A stretch of 16,313 nucleotides of DNA. It comes from Bacteroidales bacterium. GTDB lineage: Bacteria > Bacteroidota > Bacteroidia > Bacteroidales > UBA932. Location of the stretch: NCBI GenBank assembly GCA_012513425.1, contig JAAZCF010000258.1:1-16313 (forward strand), given 5' to 3'. A program made the position numbers and the translations under genes. This document shows positions 8,414-16,013 of the stretch, piece after piece; position 1 is the first letter of the stretch; each line of letters begins with the position of its first letter. A model generated the notes under the pieces. The model did not search any database. It was not told the DNA's origin and saw only the letters and a list, made by a program, of their open reading frames with translations.

Positions 8414-9618
8414 GATTTCTAAGAACTATATGCAGACTGATTTTCGGTCTCACATTCATTTTTTCAGGAATAGTCAAACTACTCTCTCCTCTGGGTACAT
8501 CCTTAATATTTAAGGAATATTTTGCAGCCATGCACCTTGGAGCTCTTGATGGCACGGCACTCTTTATCGGCATGTTGCTGGCTGTGACCGAGTTTACTCT
8601 TGGTATTTGCATTTTACTAGCAGTAAGAATAAAAATTACCTCAACAGTAGCTTTATGTCTAAGTGCATTTTTCACTCTACTCACTCTCTATCTTGCTATT
8701 TTCAACCCTATCAGCGATTGCGGATGTTTTGGAGAAGCGATTCATCTTACAAACTGGCAAACTTTTTTAAAAAATTTGATTCTACTGCCATGCATATTTT
8801 TGCTTTTTATGCAAAGAAAGAAAATAGCTTTGATTGCCTCTCCTGCAGTAGAATGGGCTTTCTTAGGCTTTTTTGCAGCAGCAGGACTTGCATTGTGGAT
8901 TCATTCTTTCTATTATGTGCCAATATGGGAGTTCACCCCTTACAGAATTGGATCTCTTGTTGCCTGCGAAGATGAATCCGATTATAACACTACTTTTCTG
9001 TACCAAAAAGATGGCAAAGTTGAGAGTTTTGACTTGGAGAATCTGCCTGACTCCACTTGGACTTTTTATGACAGCATCACTGAAATGACTTCAGAGGGCA
9101 GTCAATATTCAGACTTCATGTTTTTTGATCAGAATGAAAATGACATCACCGACCAGCTGTTATCAAGCCAGATGTCAGTGCTTATTTCAATTTATGACCC
9201 TGCAAAATTATCTGAAGACAAATGGAATAAGATAGCTGATTTTTCTCAGCAAGTTAAAAACTTCGGAGGAGAATTAATTGTTGCGTCATCAATCGTTAAT
9301 GAGGCAATCCCTGAGTATTTTCAACAAGAGGTTGCTTTTGCCGACAAAAGATTACTCATGACAATCAATAGATCTAACGGTGGAGCCACCCTTTTCAGTG
9401 ATGGATATGTTGCGGAAAAATGGTCTATTACCGAAATGTCGAATGGGTTACCTGATGAAATGTTCGAAGATGACGGAGAGTCAATGGTCATTAAAAATTC
9501 AATTAAAGAGCACATCATTGGATCTATTCTTATTGTATGTATACTTATTAGCCTTGTGCTCATATATTATATTTGCAAACTATCATTTAAACACAATAAA
9601 AAAAATGAAACTAAATAA
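8410..9618 (+). CDS. DoxX/MauE-type inner-membrane protein with a C-terminal periplasmic domain (BT_3928-like)
   Basis: This is a polytopic inner-membrane protein of 402 residues, resembling the DoxX/MauE redox-associated family and the Bacteroidota BT_3928 family. Predicted helices lie at about 7-25, 50-72, 76-98, 117-135 and 148-168, with a final helix at about 371-390. A conserved DCGCFG motif (103-108), typical of MauE-like proteins, sits at the end of the third helix and holds two cysteines separated by glycine. The region between helices 5 and 6 is soluble. Its later part (about 240-350, with VLISIYDP, then MTINRSNGGATLFSDG and EKWS) looks like a thioredoxin-like fold without a CxxC pair, which is my inference. 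It starts inside the tmk stop (4-bp ATGA overlap), implying translational coupling. A role in extracytoplasmic thiol or electron handling is likely but unproven. Confidence 0.8.
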   Translation: MRFLRTICRLIFGLTFIFSGIVKLLSPLGTSLIFKEYFAAMHLGALDGTALFIGMLLAVTEFTLGICILLAVRIKITSTVALCLSAFFTLLTLYLAIFNPISDCGCFGEAIHLTNWQTFLKNLILLPCIFLLFMQRKKIALIASPAVEWAFLGFFAAAGLALWIHSFYYVPIWEFTPYRIGSLVACEDESDYNTTFLYQKDGKVESFDLENLPDSTWTFYDSITEMTSEGSQYSDFMFFDQNENDITDQLLSSQMSVLISIYDPAKLSEDKWNKIADFSQQVKNFGGELIVASSIVNEAIPEYFQQEVAFADKRLLMTINRSNGGATLFSDGYVAEKWSITEMSNGLPDEMFEDDGESMVIKNSIKEHIIGSILIVCILISLVLIYYICKLSFKHNKKNETK

Positions 9619-11605
9619 AGTTATGTGCGTATTAGCTACTGCAGGTCTAATGGCAGCCGGGGCTTGTGCTCCGAAAACTGAGTCTTCTACTTCTGAATTC
9701 AAATATTGTCTTGACGAATTTGCAGACTTGGAGATTATTAAATATCAAATTCCGGATTGGGACAAGCTTTCTTTCCAACAAAAAGAGTATATCTATTACT
9801 TGAGTGAAGCCGCAAAATATGGTCGTGACATCATATGGGCTCAAAACTATAAATATAATCTTCCTATCAGAAAGGCAATAGAAACAATCATCAAAGATTA
9901 TAAGGGAGACAAGACCAACAAGAATTGGCAAGACTTCATGGTATACGCCAAAAGAGTTTTCTTCAGCAATGGTATTCACCATCATTATGGAGAGCACAAA
10001 TTCTTTCCTGATTGTCCTCAATCATATATGGAAGAGTTATTTGCTACTCAAGGCTGCGATATGAACCTCATCGACATAATCTATAATCCAGAAATTGCGC
10101 CTTATAGAAAATATCAAGGCAAAGGTGAGGACCTTATTCAAGCCTCTGCAAATCATCTTTATGAAGGTGTGTCCCAAAAAGAAGCCGAAGCATTTTATGT
10201 GGCAGTGGAAAATCCCAATGACTCGACTCCAATCTCTTATGGACTAAACAGCCGCTTGGTAAAAACTGCTGATGGAACTATACAAGAGATGGTATACTCC
10301 ACTGAAGGTCTTTATGGCAATGCCATCAAAAAGATAGTAGAAATGCTTGAAGCAGCAAAAGAAGTTGCCGAAAACGATGTCCAGAAAAAATACATTTCTG
10401 AGCTTGTGGCATATTACCGCAGTGGCGATCTGAAAATGTGGGACCAGTACAATATCAGCTGGGTTCAAGACACAGAGTCTGATATAGATTTCATTAATGG
10501 TTTCATTGAAGTTTATGGAGATCCTCTTGGAATGAAAGCTAACTGGGAATCTTTGGTTAATTTCCGCGACAATGTTGCATCAGAGCGCACAATAATCATT
10601 AGCAATAATGCCCAATGGTTTGAAGACAACTCTCCTATTGATCCTAAGTTCAGGAAGCCACATGTCAAAGGAGTATCTGCCAAAGTAATTAATGCAGCTT
10701 GCTTGGCCGGTGACACCTACCCTTCAACAGCTATTGGCATCAATTTGCCAAATGCTGATTGGATTAGAAAAGACTATGGCTCAAAATCAGTCACTATCGC
10801 AAATATCACTGATGCTTATGATAAAGCAGCAAATGAAAAGCCTAATAGTGTGTTGAAAGAATTTGCTTGGGATGAGGCAGAAATAGGGCGCGCAAAAGCA
10901 TTTGGAAGCATCACTGACAATCTTCACACTGACCTTCATGAATGTCTTGGCCATGGTTCAGGACAATTACTCGAAGGCACTTCTCCAAATGCTCTAAAAG
11001 AATATAGTTCAACCTTGGAAGAAGCCAGAGCTGACCTTTTTGCTCTATATTATCTGGCAGACCCTAAGTTGGTTGAGTTAGGCATTCTCAGTGACAAGGA
11101 CGCATATAAAGCCGAGTATGACAGCTACATTCGCAATGGTATTTTTACACAGTTTTCTAGAGTAGAGTTGGGCAAGCAAAACACAGAGGCGCATATGCAG
11201 AATCGCAAACTCATAGCAGAATGGTGTTATGAACAAGGTATGGAAGACAAAGTAATTGAGAAAAAAATCCGTGATGGCAAAACCTATTTTGTAATCAATG
11301 ACTATGCTGCTCTGAAAACCTTATTTGGAAAACTATTAGCTGAGATGCAAAGAATCAAGAGCGAAGGCGACTATGAAGCTGGAAAAGCAATTGTCGAGAA
11401 ATATGCTGTCAACATTGACCCTGTATTACACAAAGAAGTGATAGAAAGATATGGCTCACTAAATTTGAAACCATACAAGGGCTTCGTCAATCCGAATATT
11501 GTGCCTGTTATCGAAAACAACAAAGTGGTGGATTACATCATTGAATATTGTGAAGATTTTGTAGGTCAACAAATTGAATATGGGGACAAATACTCTACTT
11601 TATAA
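9605..11605 (+). CDS. Dipeptidyl peptidase III (M49 family) lipoprotein
   Basis: This is a zinc exopeptidase that removes dipeptides from the N-termini of short peptides. It has 666 residues from the ATG at 9605. The M49 zinc signature HECLGH (H445-H450) is present with E446 as general base, and the downstream EEARAD supplies the third ligand (E473). A lipoprotein-like N-terminus, MKLNK then a hydrophobic run ending AGAC (C21), points to anchoring in the periplasm or outer membrane; the lipobox is not ideal. The frame is open further upstream to 9380, but that part overlaps the DoxX-type gene out of frame, and the signal sequence fixes the start. The start overlaps the previous gene by 14 bp, so it belongs to the tmk operon. 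A hairpin terminator follows 20 bp after the stop. Confidence 0.93.
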   Translation: MKLNKVMCVLATAGLMAAGACAPKTESSTSEFKYCLDEFADLEIIKYQIPDWDKLSFQQKEYIYYLSEAAKYGRDIIWAQNYKYNLPIRKAIETIIKDYKGDKTNKNWQDFMVYAKRVFFSNGIHHHYGEHKFFPDCPQSYMEELFATQGCDMNLIDIIYNPEIAPYRKYQGKGEDLIQASANHLYEGVSQKEAEAFYVAVENPNDSTPISYGLNSRLVKTADGTIQEMVYSTEGLYGNAIKKIVEMLEAAKEVAENDVQKKYISELVAYYRSGDLKMWDQYNISWVQDTESDIDFINGFIEVYGDPLGMKANWESLVNFRDNVASERTIIISNNAQWFEDNSPIDPKFRKPHVKGVSAKVINAACLAGDTYPSTAIGINLPNADWIRKDYGSKSVTIANITDAYDKAANEKPNSVLKEFAWDEAEIGRAKAFGSITDNLHTDLHECLGHGSGQLLEGTSPNALKEYSSTLEEARADLFALYYLADPKLVELGILSDKDAYKAEYDSYIRNGIFTQFSRVELGKQNTEAHMQNRKLIAEWCYEQGMEDKVIEKKIRDGKTYFVINDYAALKTLFGKLLAEMQRIKSEGDYEAGKAIVEKYAVNIDPVLHKEVIERYGSLNLKPYKGFVNPNIVPVIENNKVVDYIIEYCEDFVGQQIEYGDKYSTL

Positions 11606-11624
11606 GAGAAATCATTGCTTTCTT

Positions 11625-11663
11625 AAGAAATCCTTCCTAATTTTGGAAGGATTTCTTGTTTTT
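11625..11663 (+). terminator. Rho-independent terminator after the tmk-DPP III operon
   Basis: A perfect 13-bp stem (AAGAAATCCTTCC pairing with GGAAGGATTTCTT) has a 7-base AT loop and is followed by GTTTTT. It closes the tmk operon and separates it from the Gfo/Idh/MocA cluster. Downstream, 11664-11690 is A-rich with no recognisable TAnnTTTG element, so the promoter of the next gene is not visible. Confidence 0.88.
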
Positions 11664-11690
11664 GAAACCTCTAAAATAAAATAAAAATAT

Positions 11691-13289
11691 ATGAAAGATT
11701 TTTCAAGACGCCAATTCCTCAAAACAGCAGGAATTGCAACAGCCGGCACAGTCCTTACTGGCTCGTTAGCTAAAGCCGCCACCAAATCTGCAGTATTTGC
11801 TCCTGTTCAGACTGAATTGGAAGCTGCCAGAGCAGATGGCCAAAAAATTCGTTTAGCTTGTATTGGTCTAGCCAATCAAGCATCCAGCGACATCGGACAA
11901 TTTGAAAGATCTGGTCTTTGCGAATTCACTGCCCTTTGTGATGTTGATCTCAAGAGCGCAGGTAGCCAAAGAACTATTGCAAAATTTCCTAAAGCAAAGG
12001 TATACTCTGATTTCCGTAAAATGTTTGATGAATTCCACGATAGTTTTGATGCAGTTCTTATAGCCATTCCTGACTTCGCTCACTTTGCTGCTTGTATGCT
12101 TGCCGTTTCTTATGACAAGAGCGTATATGTTGAAAAACCTATGTGCCGTACCTTCCATGAAGCCGAGCTTATGTGTGACATCGCAAATCGTCACCCAGAA
12201 GTAGCCACACAAGTAGGAAACCAAGGTCACTCAGGCGAGAATTACTTCCAGTTCAAAGCATGGGTTGATGCTGGTGTTATCAAAGATGTGACAAAGATCA
12301 CAGCTCACTTCAACAACTGGCGTCGTTGGTATCCATATGATCCTGCAATCACTCGTTATCCAGAAGCTCAACCAATTCCTGAAGGAATGGATTGGGATAC
12401 ATGGCTAATGACTCAAAAATATCACGATTTTAACGATAAATATCACCCAGGCAACTGGCGTGGTTGGTATGATTTCGGCATGGGAGCAGTTGGTGACTGG
12501 GGTGCTCACCTTATTGATACTCCTCACGAATTCCTTCGCCTTGGCGTTCCTTACGAAATTGATCCTGTTCATGTAGTTGGACACAACGATTTCTTCTTCC
12601 CTATGGAAACAACTGTTCGCTACAAATTTGCAGCTCGAGGAAATCTTCCTGAATGCGAAGTTACATGGTACGATGGTGAGAAGAACCTTCCACCTCTCCC
12701 TGATGGATATTGGGATGTGGTAACAAATGCTGACAGCAATATTCCTGCTATGGTTATCAATGGTCAACAAGTAGATCCTAACTCTTTCAAAGGTCAAAAC
12801 AATGCACAAGCTGCACAGCGTCAAGGTGGCCAACAACGTCCAGCCGGCCAACAGCATCAAGCTGCTCCAGTTGCTGCTCCAGCTGCTGATGGGGCAAAAG
12901 TACCTTCTCCAGGTTCAATTATGTATGGCAAGGGTCCTGATGGAAAAGATATCGTTTTCAAACGTGGTTCACATGCTGCAGCTACTCAAATCGTTTCTGC
13001 TGCCAGAGCCGCTGAAATTGCCAAATATCTTCCAGAAGTACCTGCAAGTCCATCAGACCACTATCAGAACTTCATTCTCGCTGCTATGGGAAGAGAGAAA
13101 ACTCGTTCTTCATTCCAGACTTTCACTCCACTCGCTCAGATGTTTGCTCTTGGTACAATAGCTATGCGTCTCAATAGAAAGCTCATCTTTGACAACGTTT
13201 CAAAGACTGTTGTTGGTGACCGTTTCGCAACAGCTATGTTGGCCGATCAAACTCCTAGAAAAGGTTGGGAACAGTTCTACAAACTTTAA
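11691..13289 (+). CDS. Tat-exported Gfo/Idh/MocA family oxidoreductase
   Basis: This is a putative NAD(P)-dependent sugar or polyol oxidoreductase of the Gfo/Idh/MocA family, 532 residues long. A twin-arginine signal is clear: SRRQFLK (5-11), then a mild hydrophobic stretch ending near AKA (27-29). The protein should thus be exported folded with its cofactor, as known for Zymomonas glucose-fructose oxidoreductase. The Rossmann part begins at about 52 (IRLACIGLANQAS); the catalytic-lysine motif is VEKP (147-150). A family-typical GAVGDWGAHLIDTPHE follows in the second domain. Two oddities stand out. The glycine-rich loop is GLANQA rather than GxGxxG. A Gln/Ala/Pro-rich insert occupies about residues 368-403. 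It heads an operon with the 79-residue membrane protein (9-bp gap) and the apbE-like gene. The substrate cannot be told from sequence. Confidence 0.88.
   Translation: MKDFSRRQFLKTAGIATAGTVLTGSLAKAATKSAVFAPVQTELEAARADGQKIRLACIGLANQASSDIGQFERSGLCEFTALCDVDLKSAGSQRTIAKFPKAKVYSDFRKMFDEFHDSFDAVLIAIPDFAHFAACMLAVSYDKSVYVEKPMCRTFHEAELMCDIANRHPEVATQVGNQGHSGENYFQFKAWVDAGVIKDVTKITAHFNNWRRWYPYDPAITRYPEAQPIPEGMDWDTWLMTQKYHDFNDKYHPGNWRGWYDFGMGAVGDWGAHLIDTPHEFLRLGVPYEIDPVHVVGHNDFFFPMETTVRYKFAARGNLPECEVTWYDGEKNLPPLPDGYWDVVTNADSNIPAMVINGQQVDPNSFKGQNNAQAAQRQGGQQRPAGQQHQAAPVAAPAADGAKVPSPGSIMYGKGPDGKDIVFKRGSHAAATQIVSAARAAEIAKYLPEVPASPSDHYQNFILAAMGREKTRSSFQTFTPLAQMFALGTIAMRLNRKLIFDNVSKTVVGDRFATAMLADQTPRKGWEQFYKL
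12792..12902 (+). other. Low-complexity Gln/Ala/Pro-rich linker inside the Gfo/Idh/MocA protein
   Basis: Residues about 368-403 are almost entirely Q, A, G, P, N and R, encoded by near-repetitive CAA/CAG, GCT and CCA codons. The insert interrupts the C-terminal domain after a VINGQQVDPNSFK stretch and before PSPGSIMYGKGPDG. It is probably a flexible surface loop. Confidence 0.75.
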
Positions 13290-13298
13290 TAACTAAGT

Positions 13299-13538
13299 AT
13301 GAAAGACCTCGTCATTTCAAGCAAAAGGGTTAAGACTGAATTAATGATTGCACTCGCTTGCTTTATATGCGCAGTGCTGACCAACATAGTTTGCATCATT
13401 GTTTATCAAACCCCATGGCATGAAGTCTTTTCTCAGATAGGATTTACCGTCTTAGTTTCAATCATTTTCTATGTATTGGTGCTTATTGGACGATTACTCT
13501 ATTTGGCAATAAAAAAGATTTTCAGCTCAAAGAAATAG
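13299..13538 (+). CDS. Small two-helix membrane protein, function unknown
   Basis: This is a 79-residue protein I do not recognise as a named family. It has a basic N-terminus (KDLVISSKRVKTE), two hydrophobic segments at about 14-36 and 47-70, and a Lys/Ser-rich tail (KKIFSSKK), giving a predicted hairpin with both ends in the cytoplasm. The loop between helices carries YQTPWHE. It starts 9 bp after the Gfo/Idh/MocA stop and ends directly against the apbE-like ATG with no gap, so the three genes form one operon. The context suggests a helper of the redox cluster, for example a partner for the oxidoreductase or flavin transferase, but nothing in the sequence proves this. It is not a shadow of another gene. 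Confidence 0.75.
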   Translation: MKDLVISSKRVKTELMIALACFICAVLTNIVCIIVYQTPWHEVFSQIGFTVLVSIIFYVLVLIGRLLYLAIKKIFSSKK

Positions 13539-14414
13539 ATGGTTTCTTTCAAGTATAGCAATAAAAATATCTCCGCACCGGTAGCCTACTCATCGTACGA
13601 CACGATGCACTCCGTGGCGGAGATTATTTTGCCATATTGTAGCGAAGAAGCCTCTCAGGACATTATTGCCCAAATATGGGATCTTTGTGCCGCAATCAAT
13701 GACAAATTCAATCGCTTTGACAAAAGGTCGGCACTATCTTTTATTAATGATAATGCTGCACAAAAGCCAATAGAAATAGATGACGAAATGTTCCTTGTGT
13801 TGGAGTTATGCAAAGTGTTTTGCATAAGCACTGATTCATGTTTTGATATTTCGGTAAACAGCATTTCCAGAACTGCGTCAAATGGAGTCAATAATTACAA
13901 CCTTGATGCCAACCAACACACAGTTTCTTTCATTGATTCATCAGTCAAGCTTGACTTAGGTGGTTTTGCCAAGGGCTATGCTTTGGAAAAAGCCTGCGAA
14001 TTACTTAAAAATAAAGATAAGAAATGCGCTCTTTTAAATTTTGGAAATAGTTCTACATTTGCACTCGGAACCCATCCTTATGGCGAATATTGGCCAGTTT
14101 CCATTGAACATCCATTTTTCTAAGGCTGGAGAGCACACACCTTCAACCTTAAGGATTGTGCCCTATCTATTTCTGGAAAAAATGGCAGAGGAATGGAACA
14201 CATCATCGATCCTTCTACAGGAGATCATGTGGCCAGAGAAGAAATGATTGCAGTTACGGGCGCTTCTCCAATGGTTTGTGAAGTTCTATCAACTGCATTA
14301 TATGTTGCTTCAAAAGATAAAAGGAGCGAAATTTTAGCTCGATTTAAGGGCTATTCGGCCAGCGAGATATATTGTCTGACCAACGGAAACACGAATATTA
14401 TTAGAGTTAATTAA
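13539..14414 (+). pseudogene. ApbE-like FAD:protein FMN transferase, interrupted by an in-frame TAA
   Basis: ApbE enzymes attach FMN covalently to Ser/Thr of target proteins using FAD. The frame spans 292 codons including stops. It holds FNRFDKRSALSFIN (57-70), the conserved DLGGFAKGYALE (139-150), ALLNFGN (164-170), and then TAA at codon 195 (14121-14123). Reading on in the same frame restores the rest: HTFNLKDCALSISG (200-213), HIIDPSTG (221-228, flavin/metal binding) and VTGASPMVCEVLSTAL, ending at a TAA at 14412-14414. No frameshift is needed; one base change (for example CAA to TAA) explains the break. The 194-residue product lacks the HIIDPSTG motif and should be inactive; an ATG at 14193 could start only a 73-residue fragment. 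No signal peptide is visible, although many ApbE proteins act outside the cytoplasm. A sequencing error cannot be excluded. Confidence 0.85.
14408..14414 (+). repeat. Left target-site duplication of the IS
   Basis: TAATTAA directly abuts the left inverted repeat and is repeated exactly at 16003-16009 beyond the right one. It includes the apbE-like stop codon (14412-14414). Because the sequence is AT-rich, the exact duplication length could differ by a base or two. Confidence 0.7.
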
Positions 14415-14430
14415 TTTAAGTTTCGCAAGT
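14415..14430. repeat. Left terminal inverted repeat of the IS
   Basis: TTTAAGTTTCGCAAGT matches the complement of 15987-16002 at all 16 positions. The outer TTTAA part is AT-rich, so the functional end may start a few bases further in, at GTTTCGCAAGT. Confidence 0.85.
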
Positions 14431-14433
14431 GAT

Positions 14434-15885
14434 TTAGGCCACCAGTTGTAGTTGCTGGACCACGCCCATCATCGCCTTGAGTTGTTTGTTTTCGTTTATG
14501 ATGTTAGTCAAGAGTTCATCAAAGTCTGTAGAGAAGAAGTCGGCGATTGCAGACACTATCTCCCGGATGAGACCCCAGATCTTTTCTGTGATTGAGAGTT
14601 CGACAGTCTGCTCAGTGATTTCTCGGAACAGACCTCCGATGGTCTCATAAGACTCGAACCTCTTGACGTATGACAATAAGTTGTATTGTAGCATGTTAAG
14701 CGATATTGAGGCAATCTGTGAGCCAAAGTCCCGACATTGGCACTTGCCCAGCTTGAGAAGACTCTTGCATTCGTGGAAGACGACCTCAATAGCCCAGCGC
14801 ATTGAGTATGTTTGATAGGCCTTGAAGGGCGTAAGTGCAGTGTCTGTTGACAGCAGAGCTTTCCATTCGCCCTTCTTGCCGAAGCGATAGAAGAAGAGCT
14901 TGACAGACTTGCCTGCAAAGACGGCATCTGTCTCAAAGTAGTAGAATTTATGAGAACGAGAGTACTTGACAGCCTTTTTCTTGGTCATTGCGGAAGCGAT
15001 GGCTGTGGCAGTCATTTCCTCCCCGCCAACAGCATATTTGGTCTTGCTCATCTTGATCATACCCAGCAAGTGAGCCTTGCTGCCTTTACGCCTTATGTAC
15101 TTGACCATTTCCTTGCAGGTGAACCAGCTGTCAACAAGGAGATAGTCGAAGCTCATGTGCTCGATGGACGCCCTGTTGAGCATCATCTTCAGATTGCTGA
15201 TTTTGTCCTTGAAGTACTCAGCCTTGCGCTTCTCCACCTTGGATTCGGCATCCCTTTCCTTGTTGTAGCGTGCATCGATATCCTTCTTGGAAAGGCCCTG
15301 GGGCTTGGAAGCCACTCTACCTTCTTCTCCCTGAAGGGTAAAGTCAACAAGCATCTGGGTGCGACCATCGGTACGACAGAGGAAGAGTCCCTTGTGACCA
15401 AGGATGCTTCCGCGACCTGCAACATGGGAGTAAACGCGTCCAAGCATCTCGCCTTTACGACCTGTCTTAGGAATGTCGGTGTCATCCGCAATCATGCAGA
15501 CAGGATATTCGGAGTTTCTGGCATCGCTTCGGACGGAGATGGCAAGGACCAGCTTCTTGTTGACATAGCGAAGTATGTGACGCCAGTCAATTCTGTCATT
15601 CGAGAGAACGCGATAGAACATGTCTTTGTGACAATCAAAGAGAGACTGCAGCGAACTGCCGACATAGTTTGCAGCATTCTTGACAGAGAAGAATGGGAAG
15701 AGGATCATCATTTGGATGACCTGGGCACAGGTGAACTTGCAGTTGGGTTTCTTTTCGAAAGCCATCTGCCTTCCTGTGATGTTTATGGTTCCCAGTACGT
15801 TCATTATCCTCTGTACACCGAGTCTACAGCCACTTTCCGTGAAAAAATTGTGCAACTCAGAAACTATTTGTCTATCTTTGTTCAT
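14434..15885 (-). CDS. IS4-family DDE transposase
   Basis: This is the transposase of the flanking IS, 483 residues from the preferred ATG at 15885. The frame is open to 15963, but the extra 26 residues lack family character and MNKDRQIVSELHNFF is a natural N-terminus. The DDE catalytic residues can be placed at IADDTD (about D134 or D135), LLVDSW (D252) and E367. The third lies in a perfect IS4 signature, Y360-x2-R363-x3-E367-x6-K374 (YSMRWAIEVVFHECK). A charged, Lys-rich insert (about 190-235) separates the first two aspartates, as is usual in IS4 transposases. The frame is intact with no stop or frameshift, so the element may be active. Its stop lies only 3 bp from the left inverted repeat, and transcription runs antisense toward apbE. 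Confidence 0.93.
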   Translation of the reverse strand: MNKDRQIVSELHNFFTESGCRLGVQRIMNVLGTINITGRQMAFEKKPNCKFTCAQVIQMMILFPFFSVKNAANYVGSSLQSLFDCHKDMFYRVLSNDRIDWRHILRYVNKKLVLAISVRSDARNSEYPVCMIADDTDIPKTGRKGEMLGRVYSHVAGRGSILGHKGLFLCRTDGRTQMLVDFTLQGEEGRVASKPQGLSKKDIDARYNKERDAESKVEKRKAEYFKDKISNLKMMLNRASIEHMSFDYLLVDSWFTCKEMVKYIRRKGSKAHLLGMIKMSKTKYAVGGEEMTATAIASAMTKKKAVKYSRSHKFYYFETDAVFAGKSVKLFFYRFGKKGEWKALLSTDTALTPFKAYQTYSMRWAIEVVFHECKSLLKLGKCQCRDFGSQIASISLNMLQYNLLSYVKRFESYETIGGLFREITEQTVELSITEKIWGLIREIVSAIADFFSTDFDELLTNIINENKQLKAMMGVVQQLQLVA

Positions 15886-15986
15886 GCTAGGTGTATATTT
15901 TTGTTTGGTCACTTTAATATACTGAAAATCACTGAAATAACCAAAGATTTCAAGGATTTTCAACCTAGCTTTTTTCGTTAATACTT

Positions 15987-16002
15987 ACTTGCGAAACTTA
16001 AA
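15987..16002. repeat. Right terminal inverted repeat of the IS
   Basis: ACTTGCGAAACTTAAA is the exact complement of the left repeat at 14415-14430. It lies upstream of the transposase start, separated by about 100 bp that should hold the transposase promoter. No clear TAnnTTTG element was seen there. Confidence 0.85.
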
Positions 16003-16009
16003 TAATTAA
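16003..16009 (+). repeat. Right target-site duplication of the IS
   Basis: TAATTAA is identical to 14408-14414 and directly abuts the right inverted repeat. It sits 4 bases before the start codon of the next gene. Confidence 0.7.
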
Positions 16010-16013
16010 TAAA

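Larger units (their letters stand above)
14415..16002 (-). mobile_element. Complete IS4-family insertion sequence, 1588 bp
   Basis: The element is bounded by perfect 16-bp terminal inverted repeats (TTTAAGTTTCGCAAGT at 14415-14430 and its complement at 15987-16002) and flanked by a 7-bp direct repeat TAATTAA. It carries a single minus-strand transposase gene, opposite to the surrounding operon. A 7-bp AT-rich duplication would suit the ISPepr1-type part of the IS4 family, but I assign only the family. It looks clearly richer in GC than its surroundings, which suggests recent arrival. The insertion point lies between the apbE-like stop and the next start, so no coding sequence is cut. Removing the IS and one repeat copy leaves a short spacer and a continuous operon. 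Confidence 0.9.

Noticed and set aside
9380..9604. Extension of the DPP III frame 75 codons upstream
   Set aside because: This part overlaps the DoxX-type gene in another frame, and a clear signal sequence begins at the ATG at 9605.
11664..11690. Promoter for the Gfo/Idh/MocA operon just after the terminator
   Set aside because: A TTTG is present at 11661-11664, but no TAnnTTTG follows at the right spacing, only an A/T-rich run, so I do not call a promoter.
11691..13538. Possible flavinylation acceptor motif (SGAT-like) for the ApbE in the adjacent genes
   Set aside because: No such motif was found in the first Gfo/Idh/MocA protein or in the 79-residue protein, so no acceptor can be named in this window.
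14121..14123. Recoded or programmed read-through stop in apbE
   Set aside because: TAA is used as an ordinary stop in neighbouring genes, and no pyrrolysine- or selenocysteine-type signal applies to TAA. A simple nonsense mutation is the better explanation.
15886..15963. 26-residue N-terminal extension of the transposase
   Set aside because: The segment has no family character and the ATG at 15885 gives a typical N-terminus. Use of the longer form cannot be ruled out.
14950..15981. Long plus-strand open frame of 343 codons opposite the transposase
   Set aside because: It is antisense to a transposase with clear DDE and YREK motifs, has no recognisable domain, and runs across the IS promoter side. 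It is a shadow of the GC-richer transposase codons.
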